A stretch of 64,000 nucleotides of DNA, taken from positions 19,801,501-19,865,500 of the forward strand of contig CM040094.1 in assembly GCA_022496805.1 (NCBI GenBank), written 5' to 3'. The notes beneath the pieces are model-generated. The model saw only the letters and a list, made by a program, of their open reading frames with translations, was not told the DNA's origin and ran no database searches. The position numbers were made by a program, and so were the translations under genes. Of this stretch, positions 12,901 through 23,963 are shown one piece after another (position 1 is the first letter of the stretch; each line of letters opens with the position of its first letter). This DNA comes from Pohlia nutans. Its lineage: Eukaryota; Streptophyta; Bryopsida; Bryales; Mniaceae.

Positions 12901-15900
12901 CCAAGAAAAAACAATCAAAATTATAATTTAAATTACTACACTAGTAGAAAACATGGTCGAAAAGAACCGGACCCAAAATCGGCTGCGGTTCTTTTGACCA
13001 CCCTGATCTGTAGTCGCATAGCGACTCCAGATTTTTCTTTTTTGATTTACGACTGCAATTTTAGGAATTTCAGGGCGTGTAATATACCGTTGGAAAGGTC
13101 TTGAAAATACCTTTCCAACGGTATATTACACGCCCCTAAATGATTAAAATTGCAGTCGAAAATCTAAAAAAACAAATCTGCAGTCGTTTGGAGCAAAAAA
13201 ACAAATTTGTAGTCGTCAAATGGAGCAGCTCGGTACCGAGCGGCCGCTGGAGACTTGGTAACGAGCTGGCTCGCTTGTGGCGTGCCTCGCTGGGACGGCC
13301 AGTTTCACTCGGGCCAGTTTGGGACCCGGTGGGGGGGGGGGGGCGCGGTTTAGCTCTAGTGGAAATGCCCTTGGACAAGCTCTAAGTTAGTTAGTTAGAA
13401 TCACAACTCGGTTTTGAGGGCGCCTCGTGACGGAGCGGGACAAGCCCGCCCCGCACTCAGAACCACTCATACTCCCGGGTCATGTAATTTGGAACTCAGA
13501 TAAAAGGGACAGAGTGGTGGGACATGGTGCTGGTGCTCGCTCCCATCCAAGTGCGTTTTTTGACTCGTCACGACGTGGGGAGCAAAGTCACACTTGGCTC
13601 GAGAAATCAGTTGGAACTCACACTTAGCTCGAGAAATCACAGAGATTACGAGAAGGAATGGGACAAGTCACAACAAAATGGGACAGTTCGCGCGGTCAGG
13701 AGCCGGGTCGTGATGACGAGTTGCCACTACGAGCTCGATAACGAGCTGGCTCCCTCCCGAGGCACGCACCACCCCGGGACTCCATGGGACTCCCACTGTC
13801 CTATTCGCCACGCACCCCTCGTACGTAGACACCCCGGGACGCACCGTCACGCACCGTCACCACTCGACTCCCCCTGTCCCACTCGCCACGTACACATCCC
13901 GGGACTCTATAGGACTCGTCATGCACAACTCGTACTCCGTCACGCACCACTCGTCTCGCACCACACGCACCACTCGTACTCGTCACGCACCACTCGTCAC
14001 GCGTTACGCACCACTCGTCACGCGTCACCACTCGTCACGCGTCACACGTCACGTGTCATTGAAGCGAAAGGCTGACGTTCCACTAGGTTCCGAATTCGAC
14101 TCGCATAGGCCTGATAAGATATCTATCTCGCGCCCACGTGTGCAAACGAGGTCTAGTAGGACCTCAACCGTAATCATTGATTCTCCTACATCACTATAAG
14201 CCTCTCCGACCGACTCTCTCGTCCCAGAAGTTCCAAGACAGATGACCGCCGCCACTCCTACGAGGAAGGCGCACCACGTTACTGCAGTTCAAGAAACCGC
14301 CTGCAACGAAACTGAATGACATATCGCTCGACTGCCACCTAAATCCGCAAAGGCTTGCTTTGCCCAACAAGCTGTGACGAAGAAGAAGTGTACAGCTCGT
14401 ATAGTTCAGGATGGAAAGAGCACTGCTGCACCAACATACACGGGCATGATGAATAATTATCGGAAGAACAAGACGGAGTGCATGCAATTCTTCTTCTGCA
14501 AAGATGGTATTGAGAGATGTGTGAAAGGGACCCGTCGAAAGTGGGTTATATCTAGGCCTGAAGTCCCGGACATCTGGCCTGTCAAGATCGGCACTAATCT
14601 AACCCGGAAGGAGGTGTTGCAATTAGAAGATGCTCGGTTCCGTCTTCCCCAACGCGAAGATATCTCACCGAGGAGGCTTTTCACTGATCAGCACCTTCCT
14701 GTGGACCTGGCTGCGTATGCTACTCGAGCGTACCCGGATGAGTTCCCAAAACGGAGGTTCGGCAAGAACATCCGTCGCAATATGAAGGCGCCCACAACGC
14801 GCCACTCCAATAATTTGTGCTTCTGCCCTCACTCTAAAGGGCCAAGTTCAAAAGGTCAGCATGATCCCAGCTCCAGCCCTCGGATGCATCGTCACCCTTG
14901 ATTTCGGCACTCCACCAACTGTTCAGCAATACTATTTGACTATATCTCAGTTGCCGGCCTGCACCTGCCCTTATTTCAAGGAGATGGCCACCAAGGCTCT
15001 CGGAAAGCGTGGCCACTGGGCCAATTGCAAGCATCTTTACTTTGTCTTCATTGAAGTATGTGGTCTTGATCCCGAGGTAGACTACTTCATCCACGCTCCC
15101 AGTTTCAGTTTCAATGAAGTGAAGCGCATCCACCAAAGTGGGCTCTTGGCCCCCTTGACTTCTTAGGATATGGCATTCCTAGGGGCAATTATTGATGTTT
15201 TTTGATTATGATGACCAGAATTGATTTTGGTAGTGAGACTAAAAGGGCCACTATTTCTCTTACGAGTTTTATGTGTACGGTGCATGTATTACTTCCACTC
15301 TTCATTTTGTGTTTTCTACCCTAAACCCTAAACCTACCCTAACTTTGGTATCTTCCTGAGTCAACCCTAATACTCTAAGCTTCTACTACGTATATCACAA
15401 TGGTACTATATTTTCTTTCCCTTGCAATGCCTTGATACGAGACCGTTCTGGCAATATTTTTCACTTCTCCATGGCCCATTCCACGGTCATAGGGGATAAA
15501 TATTCCGTGGTAATGGGTCCCTACAATTCCTAAAAATAGACGAATATTCGAATATTTTCTAAATTTAGTGTATTTGACGAAGTCAAACCGGATCTCACCG
15601 CTCTAAATTCTGTGCCTCACTGCTCACTGCTCACAAACTAGCGTCGTTGGCTACAAACCCATGTCACTCGACCACAAATACCGCTCCGAGTACACTGAGT
15701 GGATTAACCTAGGAATCACATGTCTGCACCGAGGGGCTACAAACCCATGTCACTCGATCACAAATACCGCTCCGAGCACATTGAGTGGATTAACCTAGGA
15801 ATCACCTGTCCGCACCGAGGGGCTACAAACCCATGTCACTCGATCACAAATACCGCTCCGAGCACACTGAATGGATTAACCTAGGAATCATCTGTCCGCA

Positions 15901-17733
15901 CCGAGGGGCTACAAACCCATGTCACTCGATCACAATCTATGAAAACTCGACATCGACAGTGTAGCTCTAGAAATCATCGATTGGATCGACGTCAGAGAAT
16001 ACATACCTCATCCATGAATTCTAGACCCATAATTGGATTGGCGATCGCCTGCATCTTGATGAATTTCCCCACCAGATCCCTCTTTAGCTTCGTTACCGCG
16101 TCATCCACAGCATCTCGGTGGCCCCTCATCGTCTGATCCTTCAACGGTGTGTCGGCCTTGTACAACGCGGACGCCTCCTCCGCCTTCGCTGCGATTTGGT
16201 CCTGTTCACAACGCAACGTTGCATGATTACTCTTTACCACTCACCATGACTGCAATCAGCTCATAGAGTAATTGAAGTTGCAGGACATTCATTACCGTAT
16301 ATAGGAAGCAGATCATCATGTCCCCGGTCAGCGGGTACCACGTCTGGCTCTTCGCCTTCTTGCTCACGCAGTCCTTATACTTCGCCTCGCTGATGAGGGG
16401 CTTGTAGTACTCTACAGTCTGGCTTCCAAATCGGTTTACACGGTCTAGCTCGTGCCACAAGTTTGTCTTCACGTGCGCGACCTCATTTGCCCTGTATTCA
16501 AACGAGTGGTTATAAGCTGCAATGGATTAGCATGTGATCTGATAATTTCTCAGGGAAAGAAATCCGTCAGGAATAATGAGAAAAGTGAACTCACGAGTTT
16601 ATATCGTGCATCGCGGTCTGAATTTGGGACACGCCGTGAGGTGGAATGTCCAGTACCACACAGTCGGGGTTTCCACTCTCGCCATACTTCCCGTCGTAGT
16701 TCTCGTGTTGGGCGGCAATCACTCGTTTCCAAGCTTCAAGTCGATGATTTTCATCCCACACGAAGAACATGAGACCACTCACCTGCTTGAGATCGGAGTC
16801 TTGATTGAGGAATGACTGAAACTTCTTGTTCTCGGCTTTCCATTCCTCGTTCCAGGTTTCCGCGATCTCGGGAGATACACTCCTCCTACTCCCATCAACA
16901 TTTGTCAAGCCTACATAGAAGCACGCGGATCCCTGTCGATATCGAAACTGAAACTCCTGCATCAATCGCTCGATCTCCCTCTCCAACGTTACCCTGACCG
17001 CAGGCATTGAAACCATCCTGCACAGCGGAATCTTCAACTTGCTAAATTTCTCAATAGGTGTACGGCGCATCAAATTCACACAAGCAAACGAATCCCGTCG
17101 GTACTCCCTCTTCATTAGTTCCTCCGCTGCCGGGATGCTCTCGGGGAGCTCCGATTCCGACTCCTTGTCGCTCATCGCCTCGCCGTCAGTCTCGTCGCCC
17201 TCCTTGCTGTCTGATTCGGCGTCACGGTCTTCAGCTCCGGCATCGTTCACAGTATCTCCAGCGACGCTCCCAGCCGCACCACCTTCCTCATTTGCAGTTC
17301 TGCCGACACCTTTGTCATCACTATCGCCTCCGTCATCTCCTCCGTCGTCACCCTCGCCTTCACTGTCTCCGTTGCCTTCTTGCACGAGCTCAAGGTCACT
17401 GCGTCCGCCCTCACTACGCGACGTTGCCACGGTCGATGAGATCAAACGCCGACTGCGCCTGACATCGCCTTCGTTGACCGCACTCTCGCCAAAAGCCACC
17501 GCCGCAGGTGCCTTCGAGGGTGTCCCGGTCCGCTGCTCGGAGGCCTCCATCGACTCCCGATCTCCTCGACCGCTTTTTCCGCCTCGATAGCCCTTCGCTG
17601 CGACCACCGTCTTCTTTCCTCGACCCTTACTTGAACTCGTGCTCTTCTCTCCGACATCCGCTGCGCTCTCCGAAACCATCTCAGCTCCCTCTTCCACCGA
17701 CTCTCGAGAATCATGAACGTGCGAGCTGTCCAT
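6918..17733 (-). CDS. Transposon-borne DNA amino-methyltransferase-like protein (copy A, 8 exons, 1269 aa)
   Basis: Exons (minus strand): 17733-16595, 16491-16296, 16201-16007, 9595-9374, 9265-9045, 8944-7584, 7504-7261, 7149-6918. All junctions have GT...AG, the phases agree, and the exons sum to 3810 nt with no internal stop. The N-terminal ~205 residues are acidic, Ser/Gly-rich and likely disordered. Residues ~205-660 are a conserved unknown region. A Lys-rich helix lies near 745-780. The rest resembles a beta-class N4/N6 amino-methyltransferase. A strand plus motif-IV-like ADVPDNLP (920-927) replaces DPPY. PWRGPKEKDP follows near 1078. Motif I comes last as VVDIAAAT (1104-1111), then a GRR-like RRHIVALEAD, matching the usual DPFAGSGTT...GR..IGIE block. 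The same altered motifs occur in copies B and C, so they are a family trait. Whether it methylates DNA is unproven. Intron 3 (6.4 kb) hosts arrays and element 3. Confidence 0.65.
9631..9926. repeat. 115-bp tandem array in intron 3 of copy A
   Basis: About 2.6 copies of a GC-rich 115-bp unit; the start gtgacgggtcc recurs at 9631, 9746 and 9861. The first two units each contain the hairpin core gtcggctccgacaggg. Confidence 0.85.
10198..10479. repeat. 86-bp tandem array, left part
   Basis: Units start at 10200, 10286, 10372 and about 10462 (the third is 4 bp longer). Each begins with a variant of cctgtcggcaccgaggggc. The array is interrupted by element 3 and resumes at 15650. Confidence 0.9.
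10893..12885 (-). pseudogene. Methyltransferase-like copy B, decayed and truncated
   Basis: It corresponds to exons 5-6 of copy A. The first exon starts at an acceptor at 12885 (LEDSVAAEVINTLL) and carries a 1-nt frameshift near 12836. Then come EKWRILVWDG, a second exon with KAMPKFFGAWIDKAMPSYVF and WYLECAKNY, the motif-IV-like LDLIIADVPDNLPVPR (about 11555-11510), and finally GAREKDPRFLQ plus GDVVLDYNASTG, ending at a donor at 10892. In-frame stops lie at 11431-11429 (TAA) and 11311-11309 (TAG, at a Trp conserved in copy C). This copy has introns at places where copy A's exon 6 is continuous. The exon after motif I is missing, and nothing of exons 1-4 is left. Confidence 0.75.
13050..13158. 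repeat. Foldback repeat with ~50-bp arms
   Basis: Left arm 13050-13099 (cgactgcaattttagg...) and right arm 13109-13158 are near-perfect inverted copies around a 9-bp loop. The inner core is gtgtaatataccgttggaaa. The same core recurs at about 41640-41890 and at 43500, 43650, 45200 and 45370 in the other large element, so it is a dispersed MITE-like unit. Confidence 0.8.
13760..14055. repeat. Subterminal degenerate repeats of element 3
   Basis: Loose units such as cacgcaccactcgtcacgcg occupy this stretch and abut the transposase remnant at 14056, replacing its upstream part. Confidence 0.6.
14056..15166 (+). pseudogene. C-terminal remnant of the SWIM transposase (element 3)
   Basis: It is homologous to the element 1 transposase from the SLKRK.DVPLG region onward. 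Landmarks are SLKRKADVPLG at 14056, VTKKKCTARIV at about 14371, and the SWIM finger CTCPYFKE...NCKHLYF near 14960-15040, ending FIHAPSFSFNEVKRIHQSGLL. Damage includes at least one shift between 14060 and 14317, a TGA at 14317-14319 where the element 1 copy has Trp (RTWHIARLP), and a 1-nt shift near 14800-14815. The DDE catalytic domain is absent. It cannot encode an active enzyme. Confidence 0.8.
15167..15619. other. Right subterminal AT-rich DNA of element 3
   Basis: No gene is seen. A short run resembling the plant telomere heptamer (accctaaaccctaaacc) occurs near 15320. The end consists of AT-rich DNA running into tgctcac units. Confidence 0.6.
15650..15935. repeat. 86-bp tandem array, right part
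   Basis: It continues the array split by element 3, with units at 15719, 15805 and 15891 showing an exact 86-bp period. The array ends close to exon 3 of the methyltransferase-like gene. Confidence 0.9.
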
Positions 17734-18993
17734 CTCTTGCGAGTGACGTTAAGTGGATCATTCAAACCCTATCCGGCGCAACAATCAAATTAAAATGACA
17801 CCCAACTTTAACGGCGGCGGCGAACACACAACGCGGCGGCGGCCCTCGATCCCGATGCGCACCCTAAAACGTAGTCCTCGGCGGCGTAGTAGAGCAAAGT
17901 CCGCGGCGGCACTCCACTACAATGCGCTCCACTGCGCACAGTCGGCGGCGGCTCTCCAAAATGATGCTCACGATAAGACACAGTCCTCTCCGAAACTCCG
18001 AACGCTCGGTGAACCAATCAGATATACGGCGGCGGTGCGGGAGCAGATTTGGAGCGGAGAAGCGTTACGTAATACGAAACCCTAAACGTCCAGATGAAGG
18101 GCTCAATACGATGCGGGGCCAAATTGGAATGCGCTGAAGACCTTACAGGCTTTCACATATATCGTGATATCAATAAATCACATCAACCACATTTCTTTGT
18201 GAATGCTTCAATACGTACCTGTGTCTCCTCGATCCTGCTTAGGGGTACGGCAATCTCCTCGAAGTCGAGATTTATGCTTGTAGTTGATGTGTGCAAGTCG
18301 CTGATCGGCACTGCTAATCGAGTTCCCTTGCTCTCTGTAAATACTGGCAGCTTTACAAATTATGTTTCAAGTGACTTTGCTGTGTACCTCATACTACCAT
18401 ATCGGGGTTTGCCTCTCTGATCGTCTCTCATTCTAGATTGCTTGATCTGTTTCGCAGAACTATACACGGCTTTCTTCCTCCGTTTCTTCTTCGGTATGTC
18501 GGGTGGGTCTCCACCTTGAGTCAGGGAACTGTCTAGCATCCTACACTGCCTCTCACAGACTCAACAATCTGAGAGTTCAACTACATGTCCACAGTCTGGG
18601 AGATGTAGCGTAATCTCAACACCTGCTCTCTCATTAGCACATGTGAAAATACTTTTCTTTTGTGCTCAGTTTTTTTGGTCGGAGGATTGCGGCTGCTTGC
18701 TTTAGAGCAGATTTGAATTACTTGCATCGTGCCGACGGTGTGCTAAAAATTAGACGACTGTGAATCACTCAGCTCATCGCCAATTTTGCCCTTCTGGTTG
18801 TCAATCGTGATAATATAGACTCTGTCAGTGCTGACAAGATTCAAAACGGATCCATAGCCCGAAGTATAGACTCTCTAATTTTGTTGATCGCCGTAATTTG
18901 TAGTTCCACGGCTCATTACATCGCGCCCTATATAATATCGCACTTTCAATGTGCCTTGTATCAACGCCCACCTTCATATATCTTTTAGTCACC
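17734..18993. promoter_or_regulatory. Shared divergent promoter region of methyltransferase-like and transposase genes
   Basis: The 1.26 kb between two divergent starts lacks credible ORFs. The half next to the methyltransferase-like gene has repeated cggcggcg motifs (about 17813, 17835, 17880, 17912, 17943, 18027). On the other side a TATA-like tatataata lies at 18930-18938, too close to the ATG at 18949 but well placed for starts at 18994 or 19033. Control of both genes from one region is an inference from layout. Confidence 0.45.
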
Positions 18994-20430
18994 ATGTCAC
19001 CATTTTCCGCTTTGGTTTTCTTCCCCTTTCTCATGGCAGGTCCTTCGTCTTTGATACCCCCGACGGGGATGGCCACCCTTTCTGGCTACGGCGTTGCTAC
19101 TCCTCTCTCAATCCCAGTGACTGATGATGGTTTGGCAATAGTCTCCAGTTTGCATCTCACCATGAGGTTTCACTTTTCTGAGTCCAGTCTTTACTTAGAG
19201 AAAGAGATATTCGATGACCTTACAACTTCAGATCCTTCTCACACCATCATTCAGGAGCCATTTGAAACCACTGGTATTAGTAGCGTCTGGAAACTTGAGG
19301 CAGGAAAGTATTGTGTCTACGGCCTGTTTAAATCTCATGTTCCTGGTACAGCAGGATACGTTACACCCCGTCAGTCTTCCAATTGCACGATTCAAACGCC
19401 GCCGCTTCCGAAGGTTAAGATCGAGCCAGGGACGGAGAAGGTGCTCAGCTCTTCGTCTACACAACACCTTCAGTCTAGATCGGCCTCTTTCATTGCTCTC
19501 TCCAGCGACTCTTCTGATGACGATGCGGTTACTGTTCGGATTCCTGGTCAGTCCTTTGTGTCGATGTCTCATTGTGAGCCCTCGTCTGCGGCCACTCTTC
19601 TAGATTCACTAACACTGAGCGAGCCATCTGCACCATCCATTGGGAAGATGGTTGGTGGCAGTATTCTTGAATGCTTAAAGAAATTAACTGCTCGACCCGG
19701 GAACAAGAACATTCTTAAGAAGCTCAATTACGAGGTTGTCAAGTCTGTGCGGGTTGACCATCTCCCGCCAGTGTTTGATGGTGATATCTTGTTCGAGTTC
19801 CCTCCAGTTAGTATAGCCACAGCTCACTCATCTGCCAAATCCATGCAAGGCATGGATAAGAGATATGATGGCCACGTGTGGACCAAGACCATGACCACTA
19901 ACATTTCGAATGACATGGGGCTCGCATTTCGATCGTCTTTGTGTGCAGGGCACCTGCGGTGCGCAAACAAGGATTGTGACTATTTGAAGCGTGCCCACCG
20001 GACGTCTCCGATTAACGATACGGAGTTCGAAGGCTCTACATGGAAGCCGTTCTCTGTGGGTCAGCAACCTCCAAAGGACTCCACCTTGGTGTGCAGAATG
20101 TGCAAAGAGCCCCCCCAAGTGTGTGAAGGATTGTTGTGGCAGAATTTTCTACATGCACGGCGGGGCAAACATGATGAGGGCGTGCATCCACCTCGGACAC
20201 CATCGGCACCCGGTGAAGGTCGGAGACTACCGGGACACGAAGTTGAGAATCAACACGCTCATCGGAGAGCAGATTGAGAAGACACCATCGGCTACAAAAA
20301 GTGCAATTGTACTTGAGGCCAGCAAGGAACTCGTAGGTGAGTATCTCTCAGGTGATGAAAATGAACCGCCCAAACCATTCAATCTCAAAGAGCTCCTTCC
20401 TGTTCTTGATAAGTTCAAGGACATGGGCTC
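18994..20430 (+). pseudogene. Transposase N-terminal half with zinc-binding domain (element 1)
   Basis: Three ATGs are possible (18949, 18994, 19033). I prefer 18994 (accATGT) because of the TATA-like box at 18930. The product starts with a hydrophobic, then Ser-rich segment and an acidic Ser patch (SSDSSDDDAV). From about residue 320 it has a zinc-binding region: LRCANKDCDY, then CRMCKEPPKC, CC and FYMHG, a spacing reminiscent of the WRKY-GCM1/FLYWCH-type fingers of MULE transposases. It continues MRACIHLGHHRHPVKVGDYRD and an EASKELVGEYL helix. One extra C in a seven-C run (20110-20116) shifts the frame, and removing it restores a continuous reading. The ORF is cut at ~20430 by element 2 and its partner resumes at 32444. 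The split plus the frameshift make it non-functional as it stands. Confidence 0.75.
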
Positions 20431-20869
20431 GAGGGCGGCTACCGTGCGAGTGGTGGATGGGAGAGCGGAGAGCGGAGAGCGGAAAATGGAGAGCGGAGAG
20501 CGGAGAATTGTCAGATTTTTTACCAAAAATAACATAATATTCGAATATTCTCTGAAAGATTCGAATATTCCATAGGTAAATTCCCGTCGAAAACTGTGTT
20601 TTTACCACAGTAAAAACTAAAATGCAGTCGTTTATGATATTTTTACTGTGGTAAATTTGAATATCCTGGTCGAAAACATCATTTACACAGGTGAGAAACA
20701 AACTTTTCACATGCATCTCTTTATTAAAAGGGTGGAAAAGTCCACCATTTATAAGAAGCAAATTGTATGCAATAGAGTTCGTGTGGAAAGAAAAGAACAT
20801 CGTGGTATTAACTAAGTCCCTTACAGAGGATATCGCGTCCATGCATCATATCCATCTAGTCTTGGTCCA

Positions 20870-21240
20870 TGGTGAATCCCTGACTGCCCATGGTGTCCTT
20901 GGTCCATTGTGAATCCCTGAATCACTAACTGCCCACAGTGTCCAATGTCTATGGTGAATCACTAACTGCCCACGGTGTCCTTAGTCCATGGTCTTTGCCT
21001 GAATCACTAACTGCCCACAGTGTCCAAGGTCTATAGTGAATCAAGCAGGAAATTTACAAGCATGCAATACGTGTATAAGTCTAAGCAGTTTGTATACAAC
21101 AGAGTTCACATGGAAAAAAAGAACATCGAAGTATTACATGAGTCCCTCAAAGAGAACAACACATCCATGCATCATATCCATCCAACCTTGGTCCATGGTG
21201 AATCCCTGATTGCCCACGGTGTCCATGGTCCAGGGTGATT
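20870..21240. repeat. Subterminal degenerate repeats of element 2, left
   Basis: Imperfect repeats built from catggtgaatccctga and ctgcccacggtgtcc. The spacing varies, and they are non-coding. Confidence 0.65.
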
Positions 21241-21369
21241 CCAAGGTCCACACTGACAAGACATCCATGCATCATATGTGTGCAGAGAAACAAACTTTTC
21301 AAGTGCATCTCTTTATTAAAAGTTGAGCTTTAGGGTGTCCAACCACACAAGGCAAGTTTGAGTTTGCAA

Positions 21370-21768
21370 TCAACCGTATGGTCTACGTGTCACATTTGCA
21401 TTCCGGTTGTATGACTCTATCAGCCTAACGGTCGACATTTTCCCAAGCGAAAAATCCCTACTCAACGGTTTCATCACAGCAGGATCAGACTTGTGTCCCA
21501 GCAAATCCTTGGAATATGTACCAGAAGGAATGTTTCCAACCTTGGAGTATGCATGATTGACGATGTGTGCATCGTCATTGTGATCTGAATCAAACGCAAC
21601 CTCTGGTTCATCACACTCAATCAATTTCGCACGTTGTTTCCCGCGGTCAACCACGGTAGAGCGCTGCTCGTATTGCCCATCTATCTCCACTTGAATAGCA
21701 GGCTGAAATGGTATTGCGTCATCGCAGACACTGGTGATGTCGACGACCTCGTCTAACAAGCTCTCCAT
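21370..21768 (-). CDS. RPYG-family accessory protein (element 2)
   Basis: An ATG at 21768 gives 132 residues; the frame is open further upstream without an ATG. The N-terminal half is acidic (DEVVDITSVCDDAIPFQPA). The C-terminal half has HAYSKVGNIPSGTYS and ends SYNRNANVTRRPYG. The element 1 protein at 35737-35300 shares PF.P, HAYSKV.N, TYS and a final SYN....RPYG, so the two are homologous. Conservation in two elements, with intact frames while the neighbouring transposase has decayed, suggests a real function. No known family is recognised. Confidence 0.6.
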   Translation of the reverse strand: MESLLDEVVDITSVCDDAIPFQPAIQVEIDGQYEQRSTVVDRGKQRAKLIECDEPEVAFDSDHNDDAHIVNHAYSKVGNIPSGTYSKDLLGHKSDPAVMKPLSRDFSLGKMSTVRLIESYNRNANVTRRPYG

Positions 21769-22275
21769 GATAACAGCAGACCCACCATAGACACCACGCC
21801 CATCCAACAGGACGACTACCAGTATGACAGTCTCCCAAACCGACGTATATGTTTTCTAATTTGTTAAAGGGCTTAGACTATGGAACTGACATCCAGATGT
21901 TTGGCCAGAAAAAGGCTCTAGTTTGACAGAAAGGCTGTCGGCTGGTCTATCATATATTTGGGTTTAGAGTATTGCAAGGCGACATTTTTATATAGAAAGC
22001 GCCGCATTACTGCAACATGGGCAAAGGTTCGATGCATACAGCCAAAAGCGCCGGGTTTAGGAATTATGGTAGCCTTTTGAATTTCAGTTTAAGGTGCACT
22101 AAGAATGCTAATCTGAGTGACAATGTATAAGATTGCGGCTACAATAGTATTTAGGGGTGAACGTTGCAAAATTTGCTATATTCTAGAGTTACTGTTGCCA
22201 AAGTTCATGTGGCATCATGATGCTATTTTAGAAATCAAAGATAGCAAGGGCATATAGATATGCCGTCCAAATGGT

Positions 22276-23073
22276 ATGCCTCTCCCTAAACTTGTTGGCC
22301 ATCTCCATCACGGTCCATTGGCTGCTGCAGCTGTCGTATTTCCGTCTGTCTCCATGGCCGGCATCTACGTTACAGGTCACGAGGTTCCCATGGTAGTAGA
22401 GATGGGTTGGGATAAGTACGCTCGAGTTTCAGCCCTAGATCTCCCTGTTCGTTTTGGCTTAGTAGCATCATCAATAATTGTGGAGCTAGAAGTCCGTGGT
22501 ATGAACGGGTCCGTGGAATTTGGTGTGCTACAGACGAGGGGGGACGACCCGGAAGGATACTACTGGATGCTTTCTGCCGGTGAGTACAGAGCTTAAGGCT
22601 TGTTGAACTCATCACATGGAGTTTGACAGATTGACGATTGTTTGTCAAACAATGAATGGGAAGGATTGGGCGGTAGGGACAAATCAGTGTATCCCGAAGT
22701 CACCAGGAATGGGTTCACGTTCCAGATGCAGTATCCTATTGCCTCAGTCGAGGGAGCAGTGGAATTGTGGCTGTGGGAATTTCCACATTGCAAAACTCAT
22801 TGGATAGATTTGGCAGTGATGCTATTAGACAAAGATGTTCTAGATAGATATGGGGTTCCGTGTGATATTTGGGACGACTCTCCGAGGGACCCGATGGTGT
22901 GGCGGCTGATGTGGTCACACTACATATGTGAGTTGCTAGGCCTACCTGACCCTTGCAACAGCGATGTGAACGAGGTGATTCCGGAGGAGTTATCGATTGC
23001 ACTGCAGGAACACTTTGATGATGCAGACAAGGCTCCGTTTTGGGATTCAATTGAAAATAGCGAGAAATTCTAA
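22276..23073 (+). CDS. Two adjacent unknown ORFs, possibly one gene (element 2)
   Basis: The first ORF (22276-22596; a second ATG in good context at 22354 starts MAGIYVTGHEV) ends shortly after DDPEGYYWMLSAGEYRA. The second (22642-23073, no ATG at its start) reads YPEVTRNGFTFQMQYPIASV...WLWEFPHCKTHWIDLAV and ends acidic. Both have protein-like composition. A donor-like gtgagt at 22580 and an acceptor-like tttgacag at 22629 suggest an intron, but their phases disagree, so either the joint differs or the gene is damaged. The SAGEYRA end of ORF 1 resembles EAGKYCVYG in the transposase N-terminus at ~19297, a weak hint of relationship. The function is unknown. Confidence 0.4.
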
Positions 23074-23963
23074 TACGTGGATGACCTTAGAGTATTGGAA
23101 GGTCAGGACGGCAATCATACTACGTAGCGTTTGTTGCAAACATGAATGTAATACAACATACTATAATAAAGTTTGGGAAGTCAGACAGTAGTCTGAAAAT
23201 TTGCGCACCCAAGCTGTGGCACCAACAAGCAGTGAGTACCCTTACCTCTGGAATGTGGTCTCGGCCCCGAGACCACTATCTGGCCCTCCGAGTTCTCAGA
23301 CCATGTAAGCCATGCGACCACGGCACAGAGGATGGACTTGAAACAGCATCAATTTCAACATTGACAGTGCTTGCCTCCTAAATGAGGTAAGGAAATAGAG
23401 TTGCAAATTGTCACATGTTTCAAGTATTTTGCAGAGCATAGCTCTATTCCAATTACGTAAGAATTTGAATAATTTGCCTTCCTACAATGATGTGTGCTTG
23501 GAATCCCTAATTCCAAACTTCAAGTTTTGTTCAGCTAGTGATACATATAACAGATCTAATAATTTCCGTTTGAGCCACATAGTATAATTGATATTTGGAA
23601 AGTTTAGACTAACTGTCAATTTACTAAACTAAAGGACCTACTTCAAATTGCATCTGCATAAGTCTATTGTGAGATTGAATAAGCGTGCTCATGTAATTAT
23701 CGTGCTCATCGTATATTCACATTGCATAATTTCATTACTATAGCTTGAATGTCCAAAATATCGTCAAACTTTTATTATTTGACTATGCAATGATGGCAAG
23801 AATGACAACGTGCTAAATTTCCATATATAAATTTCTTCATATCTTTTCGGACAAAGTTTATATACATTTGCAATGGAATAAACTTAGAGATTGATGTAAT
23901 TAGAATTGATTGCAAATTCTTTGGGCATTCTTTAAAAAGTCTTTGGAGTTGATTGCAATGGGT

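Larger units (their letters stand above)
10489..15649 (+). mobile_element. Element 3: 5.2-kb relative nested in intron 3 of copy A
   Basis: The left end (10489-10518) begins caggaatgctattctgtgag and matches the element 1 left end at 22 of 30 positions. The right end, reverse-complemented from 15649, begins caacgacgctagtttgtgag and matches the element 1 right end similarly. Flanks are gctactaacc (10479-10488) and gctacaaacc (15650-15659): a 10-bp, 9/10 target duplication inside the 86-bp array. The content mirrors element 1 in divergent orientation: methyltransferase-like copy B (minus) and a transposase remnant (plus), both decayed. The element is non-autonomous. Confidence 0.75.

Noticed and set aside
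10198..15935. 86-bp repeats as a CRISPR-like array
   Set aside because: The units are near-identical along their whole length with no variable spacers, and the setting is a eukaryotic intron.
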